From: Calothrix sp. NIES-4105 | GTDB taxonomy: Bacteria > Cyanobacteriota > Cyanobacteriia > Cyanobacteriales > Nostocaceae | Direction of reading: 5' to 3' | DNA: 64,000 nt | Assembly (NCBI RefSeq): GCF_002368415.1 | Contig: NZ_AP018290.1 | Span: 1-64,000, forward strand | Shown here: piece after piece, positions 52,848 to 63,439 of the stretch | Layout: each line of letters opens with the position of its first letter | How positions within the stretch are numbered: position 1 is the first letter of the stretch | Notes under the pieces: generated by a model | The model's database searches: none | The model's input: the letters and a program-made list of their open reading frames with translations, nothing else | What the model was told of the DNA's origin: nothing | Program-made: the position numbers and the translations under genes

Positions 52848-55800
52848 ATGTTACCTGAACAACAACAACGTATATTAGGCTATTTTATAGAGGAAGCTAG
52901 GGACCATTTAAATACGATTGAGCAAGGTTTGCTGAATTTACAACAAACTTTGGATGACCCGGAAATGATTAATGAGGTTTTTCGGGCAGCGCATTCAATC
53001 AAAGGTGGCGCCGCGATGTTATCTTTGAATAGTATACAGCGAACTGCTCATCGTTTAGAAGATTGTTTTAAGGTTTTAAAGGAAAATCCAATTTCTATTG
53101 ACCAAAAGTTGGAGTCGCTGTTTCTCGGTGTTTCGGATACTTTAAAAGCTTTGTTGGAACATCTTAGTGGCCCTTTTGGGTTGTCGGATGAGCAAGCTAA
53201 TACTTTAATGAGTGAAGCTGAACCTGTTTTTGCTTGGTTGAATGAACATTTGGAGTTTCTGCTGGGTCAAAATGGGACGGCGATTAAGGTTAGTACTCTC
53301 GTTGAGCCTGTACAATATAATCATAATAATCCTGATTTACAACAGCATACGTCGAGCGAATCTGATTGGCAACAGTTTCAAAATGCTGTGATGCAAAAGT
53401 TGCGCGATATGTTGCAGTTGTTTAAACAAGATGCAACTGAGTCGTCACGTAAAGGTTTATCTGCTTGCTGTCAATATTTGGCGATTATTGGTGAAGATTT
53501 AAAGCTTACCAATTGGTGTCATTTGTGTAAAGGCGCCGCAACTGCTGTAACAAATCTTGATAATAGTTATTTGACGCTTGCGAAAGTTGTTATTACTGAA
53601 ATAAAACGCGCGCAAGAACTAGCTCTCGCTGGTCGTGATAACGAAATTGTAATTAGTCCACAGTTGGAAGCTCTTATTTCTACTCCTGATATTGAATTAT
53701 TGGAACTTAGTAGTGATTTCTTTGATGCTGATGACTCTCAGGATGATATTATTAGGGTTACTGAGAGTACTGATGGTGTAGAAATTAATGATTTAAATCA
53801 AATGTCAAATGAAGAACTTCATGTTGAGTTTAATCAATTTGACTTTGATTTTGATGTTGATGTTGATGTTGATGTTGATGTTGATGACGAAATTTGTTCG
53901 CTGTTCGATTTATCTGATTCTATTTTAGATGATTCTGGTAGTGACGTGATAGATACTGTCATTACTTCTTCTGAGTATGGCGCCCATATAGCTTCGACTA
54001 ATATTATAATTGATGCGAATGGTCCACTAGTTGGCATTGCTGAACTTACCGAGTTGGATGAATTATTTGGCTTGGACGCTAGCGAATTAGATGATACTTG
54101 GAATGGAGAACAAAAGTTAGAATTAGATGTTGAAAATCATCAAGAGGTAACTACAGATGTTGAGGTGTCATCGTCGGAACTTGATGACTTACTTGTGTTT
54201 GAAAGTACCAATTTCTATATTAATGACAAAAGTAATGGTGAGTTAACCGTTGTTCAGTTATTTGGTAGTTATCTTGATGATGATACTGAGTTAGAGTCTG
54301 AGGTTTCTGAACCATCTAACCCAGAAACGACTGTAGAAGAAAGTTTAGATAACTTGTTTACCCCAGATACTGCTGATGAGACAGATGTATTAGATAATAT
54401 TTTTGGGGATGTAAGTTTTGCCGATTATGGCGCCGACTCCCGTGATAGTGTAGATGTTGAGGATATATTTTTAGCTCCAACTCCTACAAACCCTGAGTTT
54501 TTAGATGCTTTTGATGATTTTAATGAGTTTTGGAATACTGCGAATGATATAGTTGATATCAGTAGTGTTGGTAATTCAAATCAAGAAAGTTTATTCGCAG
54601 AGACTTCTAATAGTGATATCTTTGATAGTTATGTAGCTCCGAGTAGTGAAGGGGTGGATGAAGTTGAGCAATATTCAATTAGTGATGAAACTGATTTATT
54701 TGAAGAATTAACACCCGAACAGATTTTTGCAGTTCGAGACGATATTAATAATGATATCTCAGTCACGGCTAATCTAAATATAGAGACGAGCCTAGACGAG
54801 GATATTAATGTTGAACCAAGTAATTTAGACTTTATTGAAGACGAGTCCTTTGCTGCTCTCGAAGCTATATTAGGTATTTCTACTGACTCAACACAACCCG
54901 AAGCTGCGATTGATGATAATAATAGTAGTAGTAATAATATAGATACGCCAATTATAGATGAGTTTGGCGATTTGGAAAAATTGCTCGCGCAGTCGAATGA
55001 TATTTCCTCTACTGCAAATAATGCTCCTACACCTTTACAGCGTCAAAATACTAGACGTACAACAACCGCGCGGTTTGAGCAGTTGATGAAAGTCTCTGTA
55101 AAACACCTTGATGATATGAGTAACTTGGTTGGGGAGTTGGTTGTTAACCGCAACACTCTCGAACAAGACCAGGAACGTTTACGGCAATCATTAGATAATT
55201 TACTTATTCAGATACACCACTTGTCTGATGTTGGCGCCAGAATGCAAGAATTGTACGAACGTTCGTTACTCGAAGCATCATTATTAGCGACTCGAAAACA
55301 TGGTTTTGGTGGTGGTACGAGTGGTAGTCATAATAATAAGGATAGTGAACGAGGTTTTTCGGAGTTGGAGATGGATCGGTTTACGCCGTTCCATACTTTA
55401 TCGCAGGAAATGATAGAGTTGATAGTTAGGGTAAGAGAGTCGGCAAGTGATATTGATTTTGTTACCGAGGAAACTGAAAGGGTTGCCAGACAGTTTCGAC
55501 AAGTGACGACGCAGTTACAAGAAGGTTTAACGAAAGCGCGGATGGTTCCGTTTTCTACTGTTACAGATAGAGTCAAGCGGGGTGTGCGGGATAATGCGAT
55601 AAAATGCGGCAAGCAAGTTGAGTTAGTAATTGAAGGTCAAGATACGCTGATTGATAAAATGATTTTGGAGCATTTGACTGACCCGTTAATTCATATGCTC
55701 AATAATGCTATAGCTCACGGTATTGAAACCCCGGATGAAAGAATAAGTCACGGTAAACAAGCTGTGGGGATAATAACAGTGCGCGCGTTTCATCAAGGAA

Positions 55801-57005
55801 ACCAAACTGTGATATCTGTTTCTGATGATGGTGCGGGTATTAATACAGATTATGTAAAGCAGAAAGCAATAAAAGTCGGGTTAATAACGGAATCTCAAGC
55901 GCGGTTAATATCGCGTATGGAAGTGTATGAGTTATTGTTCCAACCTAATTTTAGCACAAAAGACCAAGCGGATGATTTAGCTGGTCGCGGTGTGGGGATG
56001 GATGTTGTACGTACTAGTATTAGTGAAATTAGAGGGACGATAACTACAGATTCTTCTTTAGGACGCGGAACAAGTTTCACGATACGATTACCGTTAACGC
56101 TCAGTATATGTAAAGCTTTGTGTTGTGTTTGGGATAAAGCGCGGATAGCATTTCCTATGGATGGTGTGGAAGATACGCTTGATATACCGACTAAAAGTAT
56201 TCTCAAAAATGAGAAGGGAGAGTCATATATATTGTGGCGTGATAGTAAACTACCATTTAAACCCTTGAAAGAATTATTAACATTGAACCGTCAATTAAGT
56301 CGGGGTAGTGTATATGGGGGGCGCGATGATGATATGGTATCTGTAGTAGTGATACGTTCGGCATCAACATTAATCGGGTTGCAAGTAGACACTGTATTAA
56401 GCGAACAGGAAATAGTAATTAAACAGTTTGAAGGTCCGGCGCCGAAACCAATCGGAGTAGCAGGCGCCACAGTGTTAGGGGATGGTAGAATTATGCCAAT
56501 AGCGGATGTATTGGAAATAATCGATATATTCCAAGGACGTACCGCTAAACAAAGTCCCGTACCATTCTTTGAAGCTAGTAATAATACAGAGTCAACAAGT
56601 GCTAAAATTGACCCAACAGTGTTAATAGTAGATGACTCAATCACAGTAAGGGAACTATTATCACTATCATTTAATAAAGCCGGGTATAGAGTCGAGCAAG
56701 CGCGCGATGGTCAAGAAGCGTGGGAAAAACTGCGTTCAGGTTTACCGTGCGATATAGTGTTCTGCGATATAGAAATGCCACGTTGCGATGGACTGGAACT
56801 ATTATCTCGTATATCCAAAGAACCGAGTTTGAGTCAGTTACCTATAGCTATGCTGACATCGCGCGGCGCCGATAAACATAAACAAATGGCGATAAATTTG
56901 GGCGCTTCTGGTTATTTTACTAAACCTTATTTGGAAGAAGCTTTGTTGGAAGCTGCCGCGCGGATGCTGAAAGGGGAGAAATTGGTGGGTAATAGTAATG
57001 GTTGA
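52848..57005 (+). CDS. Hybrid CheA histidine kinase with C-terminal receiver domain
   Basis: I start at ATG 52848, which gives the family N-terminus MLPEQQQRILGYFIEEARDH; an upstream frame through the heptamers is not credible. The 1385-residue protein has Hpt with H49 (RAAHSIKGGA) and a second helical domain (LCKGAATAV region). A 600-residue acidic linker follows, including an alternating Asp/Val/Phe run (DFDVDVDVDVDVDDE). Then come the dimerisation helices (LGELVV-like VGELVVNRNTL), a HATPase (MLNNAIAHGIE, about 948), a CheW domain and a receiver domain (phospho-acceptor about D1306 in FCDIEMPRCDG). Such hybrids (PixL/PilL/HmpE type) control type IV pili in motility or phototaxis. The tail of a paralogue lies at 1-131. 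Confidence 0.93.
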   Translation: MLPEQQQRILGYFIEEARDHLNTIEQGLLNLQQTLDDPEMINEVFRAAHSIKGGAAMLSLNSIQRTAHRLEDCFKVLKENPISIDQKLESLFLGVSDTLKALLEHLSGPFGLSDEQANTLMSEAEPVFAWLNEHLEFLLGQNGTAIKVSTLVEPVQYNHNNPDLQQHTSSESDWQQFQNAVMQKLRDMLQLFKQDATESSRKGLSACCQYLAIIGEDLKLTNWCHLCKGAATAVTNLDNSYLTLAKVVITEIKRAQELALAGRDNEIVISPQLEALISTPDIELLELSSDFFDADDSQDDIIRVTESTDGVEINDLNQMSNEELHVEFNQFDFDFDVDVDVDVDVDDEICSLFDLSDSILDDSGSDVIDTVITSSEYGAHIASTNIIIDANGPLVGIAELTELDELFGLDASELDDTWNGEQKLELDVENHQEVTTDVEVSSSELDDLLVFESTNFYINDKSNGELTVVQLFGSYLDDDTELESEVSEPSNPETTVEESLDNLFTPDTADETDVLDNIFGDVSFADYGADSRDSVDVEDIFLAPTPTNPEFLDAFDDFNEFWNTANDIVDISSVGNSNQESLFAETSNSDIFDSYVAPSSEGVDEVEQYSISDETDLFEELTPEQIFAVRDDINNDISVTANLNIETSLDEDINVEPSNLDFIEDESFAALEAILGISTDSTQPEAAIDDNNSSSNNIDTPIIDEFGDLEKLLAQSNDISSTANNAPTPLQRQNTRRTTTARFEQLMKVSVKHLDDMSNLVGELVVNRNTLEQDQERLRQSLDNLLIQIHHLSDVGARMQELYERSLLEASLLATRKHGFGGGTSGSHNNKDSERGFSELEMDRFTPFHTLSQEMIELIVRVRESASDIDFVTEETERVARQFRQVTTQLQEGLTKARMVPFSTVTDRVKRGVRDNAIKCGKQVELVIEGQDTLIDKMILEHLTDPLIHMLNNAIAHGIETPDERISHGKQAVGIITVRAFHQGNQTVISVSDDGAGINTDYVKQKAIKVGLITESQARLISRMEVYELLFQPNFSTKDQADDLAGRGVGMDVVRTSISEIRGTITTDSSLGRGTSFTIRLPLTLSICKALCCVWDKARIAFPMDGVEDTLDIPTKSILKNEKGESYILWRDSKLPFKPLKELLTLNRQLSRGSVYGGRDDDMVSVVVIRSASTLIGLQVDTVLSEQEIVIKQFEGPAPKPIGVAGATVLGDGRIMPIADVLEIIDIFQGRTAKQSPVPFFEASNNTESTSAKIDPTVLIVDDSITVRELLSLSFNKAGYRVEQARDGQEAWEKLRSGLPCDIVFCDIEMPRCDGLELLSRISKEPSLSQLPIAMLTSRGADKHKQMAINLGASGYFTKPYLEEALLEAAARMLKGEKLVGNSNG

Positions 57006-57420
57006 TAAATTGATTGTAAATTGTAGAGACTGTTAAACAACTATTGCTCTTGTTAAGGATGTTTTTATGAATTTAAAACCTGACGGGAGCGCGTTGGCGA
57101 CTCTAGAGACCATTTACGCTCGTCAAAACAGGTGGAAAGTTTTGAAGGTGAGTTACATTTGAGGTTTTTTATTCCCTATAAAACGCGAAGATGAGAATGT
57201 AAATATGAAAAATTTCATACTTTGTAGAAATTGTCGTAAACTATCATTTGAGGAAAAATTACAAGCATAACTTTTAAAAGATTTATGCATTGGTAGCCGT
57301 GTTACTAGTAATAAAGTAAAAAATTCTAAAACTTGCCCTACTCCTAATCGGACTACCAATGTTTTGGTTATATGCGGAATGATGTTTACTATTTCTTTCG
57401 TTTCATAAATTTATAATTCG
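57006..57420. other. Intergenic, no gene supported
   Basis: AT-rich. A 68-codon minus-strand frame at 57153-57359 has no ribosome site or protein-like composition. No terminator of standard form is visible after the kinase gene. Confidence 0.4.
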
Positions 57421-57891
57421 TTACCTCATTGAAGGTGAATTTAGTATTGCTTCTCTTACAAGTTCCATTGCACGTACATCTGATTCATGTGAATCTATCA
57501 CTGTTTGTATTTCTACGGGTGTCAGTGGTCGATTTTCGTTCGCATTATTATTAGAAGGGCAGTACTTAAAATAAATTTCGCTAGCTATTGAATTTGGGGG
57601 GATTATTTGTGTAGGAGAAGTAATCGTACCATTTGCATCAATTCCACTGACTGTGCCATTAGTACAACTTGTTACTGTATAAAAATAGTTCTTCTGAATA
57701 CTGTCATAGAAATGTACACGAAATATATCCTTATATTTATTGTGTCGTTGGACATTATTTTGGTCATAGAAAAAACGTCTATTAGTGGTGCTGGGTATCC
57801 ACTTAGTTGAGTTACCAGCACGAGCAAAGCTACTGAAAGCAAGGGTTATTGTCAATAGAGTAGTAAGAGCTACTACAGGATTCAGTTTCAT
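57421..57891 (-). CDS. Small exported protein of unknown function
   Basis: I choose ATG 57891, because the product then begins with a typical signal peptide (MKLNPVVALTTLLTITLAFS, cleavage after ARA-GN). An open frame to 57990 adds an unlikely Cys-rich leader. The mature 130 residues are polar, with two cysteines (TSCTNG, KYCPSN) that could form a disulfide. The YxxFRVHFYDSIQKNYFYT region is aromatic and beta-rich. The C-terminus is a helix (TPVEIQTVIDSHESDVRAME). No family is recognised. It is a single gene. Confidence 0.7.
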   Translation of the reverse strand: MKLNPVVALTTLLTITLAFSSFARAGNSTKWIPSTTNRRFFYDQNNVQRHNKYKDIFRVHFYDSIQKNYFYTVTSCTNGTVSGIDANGTITSPTQIIPPNSIASEIYFKYCPSNNNANENRPLTPVEIQTVIDSHESDVRAMELVREAILNSPSMR

Positions 57892-58473
57892 AGGTCGTTT
57901 CTTATAGTGTTGAATACACATAGAATACCACTCAGTAGCAACAAACCATATACAGCACTCACGAATACGGCACGCTGAAAACAGACACACACCAAATAAG
58001 GTTTTGTCGCGCTCGTTCGCTATAACTACAATGGTAATTAAGTCAACTAAATATGTGACAGTAAAAGAATTGGAACATTCTGAACTGTCAAGCTGTTATC
58101 AAAAATGAAACGAAAGCAGAGTAAGCTGACAGTAACCGTAAAATGATAGTGAAATTTATGTAAATTCTCTGATAAAGGCTAAATAATTTACCGAAAGCAA
58201 TATTTTTGACTTCGGGATTCTCAAATAACAGTTTCCGCCCCTAAACGTAAGCGATAGCGTTCTTAAACGATATACGTAAGTTCTGGGAGCCTTTCCAGGT
58301 TGACCCGAAGGTTCACATAAGTCATGTGTGGCAATTTTAACATGATAAAAATGATACATCGTAAACAATTGGCTGCGCGCTTATGTAATTGCATAAGCCA
58401 ATAAATACGAGAAATAGACTTTAATAGTAGATTTAATTAACTGGCGCCGCTCGTGTAATCAATTCTAAGTAAA
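57892..58473. other. Intergenic with no gene supported
   Basis: AT-rich DNA separating two outward-facing genes. Small frames such as 58156-58368 minus lack start signals. I see one GGCGCC (58443). It presumably carries promoters for the gene on each side. Confidence 0.4.
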
Positions 58474-61263
58474 GTGATGAAAAAACGACATCATAAGCTC
58501 AAAGTTTTTACGTGTCTCGCTTTTACTGTATTCATCAGTGTGCTTTTGCTTTCTCAAGTGGGAATAGTACAAGCTCGAAGTATGAATGTGACCGCGCAGC
58601 AGGGGGAAACTTCAAACCCAGCAGCGCGATCGGTTGCCGAAAGTGTATTTAATGAGGGGAAGAAACTGTATGAGCAAGGAACAGCTAAATCTTTGCAACA
58701 AGCAATTGAGAAATATTTTGAAGCGCTACTATTATTTCGGCAAGTAGGTGATAAAGTTTCTGAAGCCACCACCCTCAATGATATTGGCATGGCCTACAAC
58801 AATTTAGGTGATTACGAACAAGCCCTGAATTATTACGAGCAGGCATTAACCTTAAGGCGATTGTACGATAAAAAAAACGAAGCTGTTACCCTCGATGAGA
58901 TTGGCACAGTCCATAACTCTTTAGGTAAAAAGCAAGAAGCCCTTAACTACTTCAATCAGTCACTAGAGTTATCGCAAAAATGGCGCGACGAAAAACTGCA
59001 AGCTATCACCGTCAACAATATTGGTGTAATCTATGACGATTTAGGTGACTACGAACAAGCCCTCAAATACTATGAACAGTCACTAGACTTAAACCGGAAA
59101 CTGGACAATAAAGCTACGGAATCGACTAATCTCAGTAATATTGGCTTAGTTTACCACAATTTAGGTTACTACGAGCAATCAGACAACAAGCAACAAGCTA
59201 CTGACTATTATAATCAAGCTATCAACCACTACGAGCAGTCACTGAAGTTAACGCCAGTGAATGATAAGGCGGGGCGAGCTATCACTTATAGCAATATTGG
59301 CGCAGTCTATTCAGATTTAGATAAATCAGATTTAGATAAGAAGCAACAAGACCACAAGCAACAAGCCCTTGACTATCACAAGCAGGCACTACCATTATCG
59401 CAAGAAGCGGGCAACAAAGCAGTGATAGCTACCATTTTCAACAATCTTGGCAAAGCCCACAACGATTTAGGTAACTACCAACAAGCCCTCGAATCCTACA
59501 ATCAGTCATTGAAGTTATCACAAGATATTGGCAATAAAAAGGGGGAAACTAGGACTTTGTTCAATTTGGCTTTGCTCGAACGCAGCAAAAACAACTTAAC
59601 TACAGCACTTACCTATATTGAAGGTGCTATTAAAATCATTGAAGATTTACGTAAAAACATCAGTAGTCAAGATTTACGTACTTCTTATTTTGCAATGGTG
59701 CAGGAATATTACAAGTTAAAAACTGACGTGTTGATGCAACTGCACAAAAAAGACCCATCTCTTGGATACAATGCAAAGGCTCTTAATAACAACGAACGCT
59801 CGCGCGCTAGGGTACTAATCGAATTGTTAGCCGAAGCAAATGTTAAAATCCGCAAAGGTATAAATCCTCAACTATTAGAACAGGAAAGTAGTTTACTACA
59901 ACGTATTACAGCCAAAGAGACACAATTAATAAATTTTCAGTCACAACCCAAACAAGACTCTATTAAAACCCAAAAAGAACTCGAAAATCTCCTTGACCAA
60001 TACCGCGAACTACAAACTAAAATCCGTACAAAAACCCCAGAATATGCCAATATTCTGTATCCAAAACCTTTAGAGTTAAAGCAAATTCAGCAACAACTTG
60101 ATAACGATACCGTGCTGCTGCAATATTCTTTGGATAAAGACCGCAGTTATCTTTGGGCTGTTACACCTGACTCTCTTCACACTTATGAACTCCCTGGACA
60201 GAAACAAATCGAAGACGCTGCCGAAAAGTTTCTAAAAGTCGTAAAATCTGGTTACACTCCTCACAGCAAAGCTAATCCTGATGTAATAAATCAACCTGCT
60301 TACCAACTCAGTCAAATGATTCTGGTGCCTGTGGCAAACAAGTTAGGGAAAAAGCGGTTAGTAATTGTCGCCGACGGAGTTTTGCAAAGTACACCTTTTG
60401 CGGCATTAGCAGACCCAACATTAAAATCAACTTCGACCTATCAACCACTGATGGTCAACCACGAAATTGTCAATTTACCTTCCATCACTGCGATAGCAAC
60501 CCACCGACAACAGATGAAGTCACGCCAACTTGCACCCCATACCCTTGCAGTTCTTGCTGACCCTGTATTTGAAGCTGACGACAAACGACTTACAGGCGTT
60601 GAACCTCCCCTCAGTCCCGAAATGAAACTAAACCGTTATAGCCTGCAACGAGCCTTAAAAAATCTCAAACGTAACGGGATGACACGTTTAAAAGCTACAG
60701 GTGATGAAGCCGAAGCAATTCTTAATTTTGTATCACCCAAAGAAACTATACGAGCATTTGGTTTTGATGCAAATTACAACTTTGTAAGTAGTCCAGAACT
60801 CAAAAAGTATCGGTTCTTACTATTTGCTACTCACGGCATTGTTGACACCAAAAATCCTGAGTTATCAGGAATTGTCCTGTCACAATTCGATAGTAAAGGT
60901 AAGCTAGTTGAAAGGGGCTATCTGCACTTAAGTGACATATTTAACTTAGATTTAGGCGCCGAGTTAGTCGTTTTAAGTGCCTGTGAAACTGGTCTAGGTA
61001 AGAATGTCAAAGGTGAAGGATTGATTGGGTTGACAAGAGGATTGATGTATGCAGGAGCAAAACGGGCTGTGGTGTCTTTGTGGCAAGTTGATGATAAAGG
61101 TACATCGATATTAATGCCTAAATTTTACGAAGCAGTATTAAGAGGTAAATCTCCTACAGTTGCTTTGCGAGAAGTCCAAAAGCAGCTATGGCAGGGTGAA
61201 GAGAAAGAGTGGCAAAATCCTTACTACTGGGCGGCTTTTACTCTACAAGGCGATTGGAGATAA
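58474..61263 (+). CDS. Exported TPR-CHAT protein (caspase-like)
   Basis: The 929-residue protein has a signal peptide or anchor at residues about 8-34 (hydrophobic VFTCLAFTVFISVLLLSQVG). About eight 40-residue TPR units follow, from about residue 65 to 390 (for example YNNLGDYEQALNYYEQALTL). A helical linker leads to a C-terminal CHAT peptidase with a His about 787 (FATHGIV) and Cys about 836 (LSACETG), then GLTRGLMYAGAKRAVVSLWQ. Such proteins are abundant in cyanobacteria; the export signal suggests a periplasmic role. A trypsin-like protease gene begins 75 bases downstream (61338), so the two probably form an operon. Few GGCGCC sites, unlike neighbours. Confidence 0.93.
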   Translation: MMKKRHHKLKVFTCLAFTVFISVLLLSQVGIVQARSMNVTAQQGETSNPAARSVAESVFNEGKKLYEQGTAKSLQQAIEKYFEALLLFRQVGDKVSEATTLNDIGMAYNNLGDYEQALNYYEQALTLRRLYDKKNEAVTLDEIGTVHNSLGKKQEALNYFNQSLELSQKWRDEKLQAITVNNIGVIYDDLGDYEQALKYYEQSLDLNRKLDNKATESTNLSNIGLVYHNLGYYEQSDNKQQATDYYNQAINHYEQSLKLTPVNDKAGRAITYSNIGAVYSDLDKSDLDKKQQDHKQQALDYHKQALPLSQEAGNKAVIATIFNNLGKAHNDLGNYQQALESYNQSLKLSQDIGNKKGETRTLFNLALLERSKNNLTTALTYIEGAIKIIEDLRKNISSQDLRTSYFAMVQEYYKLKTDVLMQLHKKDPSLGYNAKALNNNERSRARVLIELLAEANVKIRKGINPQLLEQESSLLQRITAKETQLINFQSQPKQDSIKTQKELENLLDQYRELQTKIRTKTPEYANILYPKPLELKQIQQQLDNDTVLLQYSLDKDRSYLWAVTPDSLHTYELPGQKQIEDAAEKFLKVVKSGYTPHSKANPDVINQPAYQLSQMILVPVANKLGKKRLVIVADGVLQSTPFAALADPTLKSTSTYQPLMVNHEIVNLPSITAIATHRQQMKSRQLAPHTLAVLADPVFEADDKRLTGVEPPLSPEMKLNRYSLQRALKNLKRNGMTRLKATGDEAEAILNFVSPKETIRAFGFDANYNFVSSPELKKYRFLLFATHGIVDTKNPELSGIVLSQFDSKGKLVERGYLHLSDIFNLDLGAELVVLSACETGLGKNVKGEGLIGLTRGLMYAGAKRAVVSLWQVDDKGTSILMPKFYEAVLRGKSPTVALREVQKQLWQGEEKEWQNPYYWAAFTLQGDWR

Positions 61264-61337
61264 AGAACATCGCCTTGAACCGTTGTTACGAGCGTTTTTC
61301 CAAGTCCAACTATCTCATGAATGGAGTCTTTTTAACC

Positions 61338-62258
61338 GTGAATAAGCAATTTTTGTTACTCACCGGAATTCTTAGTGTAGTTACTTTGGGAATATCAGCC
61401 CAAGCACAAACCAAACAAAGCATTACACCTAAGTTCATCAGTTCTGAACAGGCTGGTCAATTTAAGCTTGAAAGTGACGGTAAACCCTTTATCCCGCAAG
61501 GTTTAGAGCGTTCTCCAAAACCAAATGAAGGTAAAAGAGGTATTCCTAAAGGTATAGATAACCGTATCCCGATGACTAGCCGCAAATACCCGTGGTCAGC
61601 AATAGGTAGGGTGCGAGGAACTACATCTGATGAGGGAGATTATCATTGCACAGGTACTTTAATTGCTGAGAATATAGTTTTAACTAACGCTCACTGTGTT
61701 ATCAACCCTGAAACCGGAGAATTCAGCAAAAAAATTGAATTTATGCCCAATACTATCGATGGAAAATACCAGGATATTGCTGAAGTTGAAGAGGTTTTTT
61801 ACGGTACAGATTTTAAGCAACAGAACGGTATTCCTCCTACAGACTGGGCACTTATGAAAATTAATCAGCCTCTTGGTCGTAAATATGGTTATTTGGGGTG
61901 GAAGTCTATACCAACTGCAACACTTGTTAAAAATCCGAATGTTTTCTTTTTCGTTGGCTATTCGAGTGATTTTCCGACCCAGAAATATCAACAGTATTTC
62001 AGCGCAGGTACTGGATGGACTGCCAGCTATGAGGCTGGATGTAGCATAGTTGGTGAACAACAAGGTCTACTTTTACATGATTGTGCGACTGCTACGGGTT
62101 CATCAGGTGGTGCAATTATTGGGGTAATTGGTGGTGAGCCTTACATTGTCGCATTAAACAATGCGGAGAGAACAAATCCTCGTACTGGGCAGGGTATTAT
62201 TAATTATGCGGTGAAAATTTCAACTATTGAGCAAGGTTTGAGTTTGAGTCGGAAATAG
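61338..62258 (+). CDS. Exported trypsin/V8-like serine protease
   Basis: I start at GTG 61338: GGAG (61323-61326) lies 11 bases upstream, and the N-terminus is then a good signal peptide (MNKQFLLLTGILSVVTLGIS, cleavage after AQA). ATG 61317 is an alternative. The 306-residue product has the chymotrypsin-fold triad: His about 117 in LTNAHC, Asp about 170 in TDWALM and Ser about 255 in GSSGGAI. A pro-region (KFISSEQAGQFKLESDGKPF, RIPMTSRKYPW) precedes the catalytic domain. It follows the exported CHAT-TPR gene by 74 bases. I infer a periplasmic caspase-like/trypsin-like pair in which one protease may activate the other. Confidence 0.9.
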   Translation: MNKQFLLLTGILSVVTLGISAQAQTKQSITPKFISSEQAGQFKLESDGKPFIPQGLERSPKPNEGKRGIPKGIDNRIPMTSRKYPWSAIGRVRGTTSDEGDYHCTGTLIAENIVLTNAHCVINPETGEFSKKIEFMPNTIDGKYQDIAEVEEVFYGTDFKQQNGIPPTDWALMKINQPLGRKYGYLGWKSIPTATLVKNPNVFFFVGYSSDFPTQKYQQYFSAGTGWTASYEAGCSIVGEQQGLLLHDCATATGSSGGAIIGVIGGEPYIVALNNAERTNPRTGQGIINYAVKISTIEQGLSLSRK

Positions 62259-62565
62259 GTAGATTATGTAGATAGAATAAAACTGTATTGAGCCTCCGGT
62301 AATAGCCAAAAACCTGCATTCGGGGGTTCAAAAATGTTTGTCTCGTTACCGTAAAAAGCTTTTATGAGTAGTCGCGTAGCATGTTAAGTGCCTGCTACAA
62401 AACTTTAAAGATGCTGCATCAACTAGCACTGACTTTTTAAAAGCTTATCTCCAGTGGTGCATTTTATCTATCGGGTATTACATAGAAAAAGAGTTGTATT
62501 TATTGCTCTTCTGTGGTGCGATGCCCCCTAAATCATCGAATTGGTACAAAGTGCATTCTTTGCAG
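62259..62565. other. Intergenic, no gene seen
   Basis: AT-rich, no GGCGCC until the conserved leader at 62566. Nothing else recognised. Confidence 0.4.
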
Positions 62566-62593
62566 GCGCCTTTAAAAATCTTTGACGCGCCTG

Positions 62594-63409
62594 TGTGAGA
62601 AAATATTGTTTGTAGCGAAAGTTATTTTGGTATGGGCGCCCATAATTTACTTAAAACCCCACACGGTTGGACGTGTAGTACATGTGGATGGCAGTGGAAA
62701 AGCAAACCATCAACCGAATGTCCGGATGTACCGCGTTATGATTGGTGGTGGAATAAACCCGAAGCACCACCTGCGGGATATCGTCCAGTTCCTGATAATC
62801 TTAAAACCAAAACTCAACTAGCATCGCTCAAACTTGAACCGCGTGATAAAGATAAACCAAATGGATGTATCTACTTGCAAGGTCAAACTCGATGGTTGTG
62901 GTTGTACGATGTAAATAATACGGCGCCACTTCCAAAGAAAAAACGTCATTACAAAAGTGCATCCGAACGACGTATAACACTCATAAGCGCTTTTATTATG
63001 GGATAGTGGGGAGATACACACCGAAGTATATAAAGATGTTGAAATATCCGCATATGCTAGTTATAGAGATTGTGGATTTAAAAAGTCTAGTCAACTATCA
63101 GAGGAACGTAAACCTCATTTCTATGGTTTTTTATCAGAAGTTACATTAACTGGACTGACAATGATACCGTTTGACTCAGAAATTAAAGCTGTTCTCAATA
63201 GAAGTGTAGGCAATCATCTTATAGCAATTGCTCATGGTAAAATATTAATTGATAAGTTATTTGATATTGGTATCAATAATGGAAATTATGAGAGCTTAGA
63301 ACAATTTGGTTCAGGGTTTATTATGACAGACCAAGCGGGTTATGGTTTCTGTTTGAAAAGACCGGATAGAGCAAGTATGACTATGGCTCAACGTCTAGCT
63401 TCTATGTAA
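62594..63409 (+). pseudogene. Decayed copy of the zinc-ribbon gene
   Basis: This is a paralogue of 3322-4155. The first codons contain TGA (62599-62601), where the other copy has TGG, and the first CxxC is lost (CSES). The frame resumes at ATG 62632 (GAHNLLKTPHGWTCSTCGWQ) and aligns until about 62975, where one extra base shifts it. The remainder matches in the next frame (VEISAYASYRDCGFKKSSQL) to the stop at 63409. One stop and one frameshift mark it as non-functional unless both are sequence errors. The identical upstream leader and intact HTH partner show that the whole module was duplicated. Confidence 0.85.
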
Positions 63410-63439
63410 GGGAGGGGAAGTTATTGAGGAATAAATACT

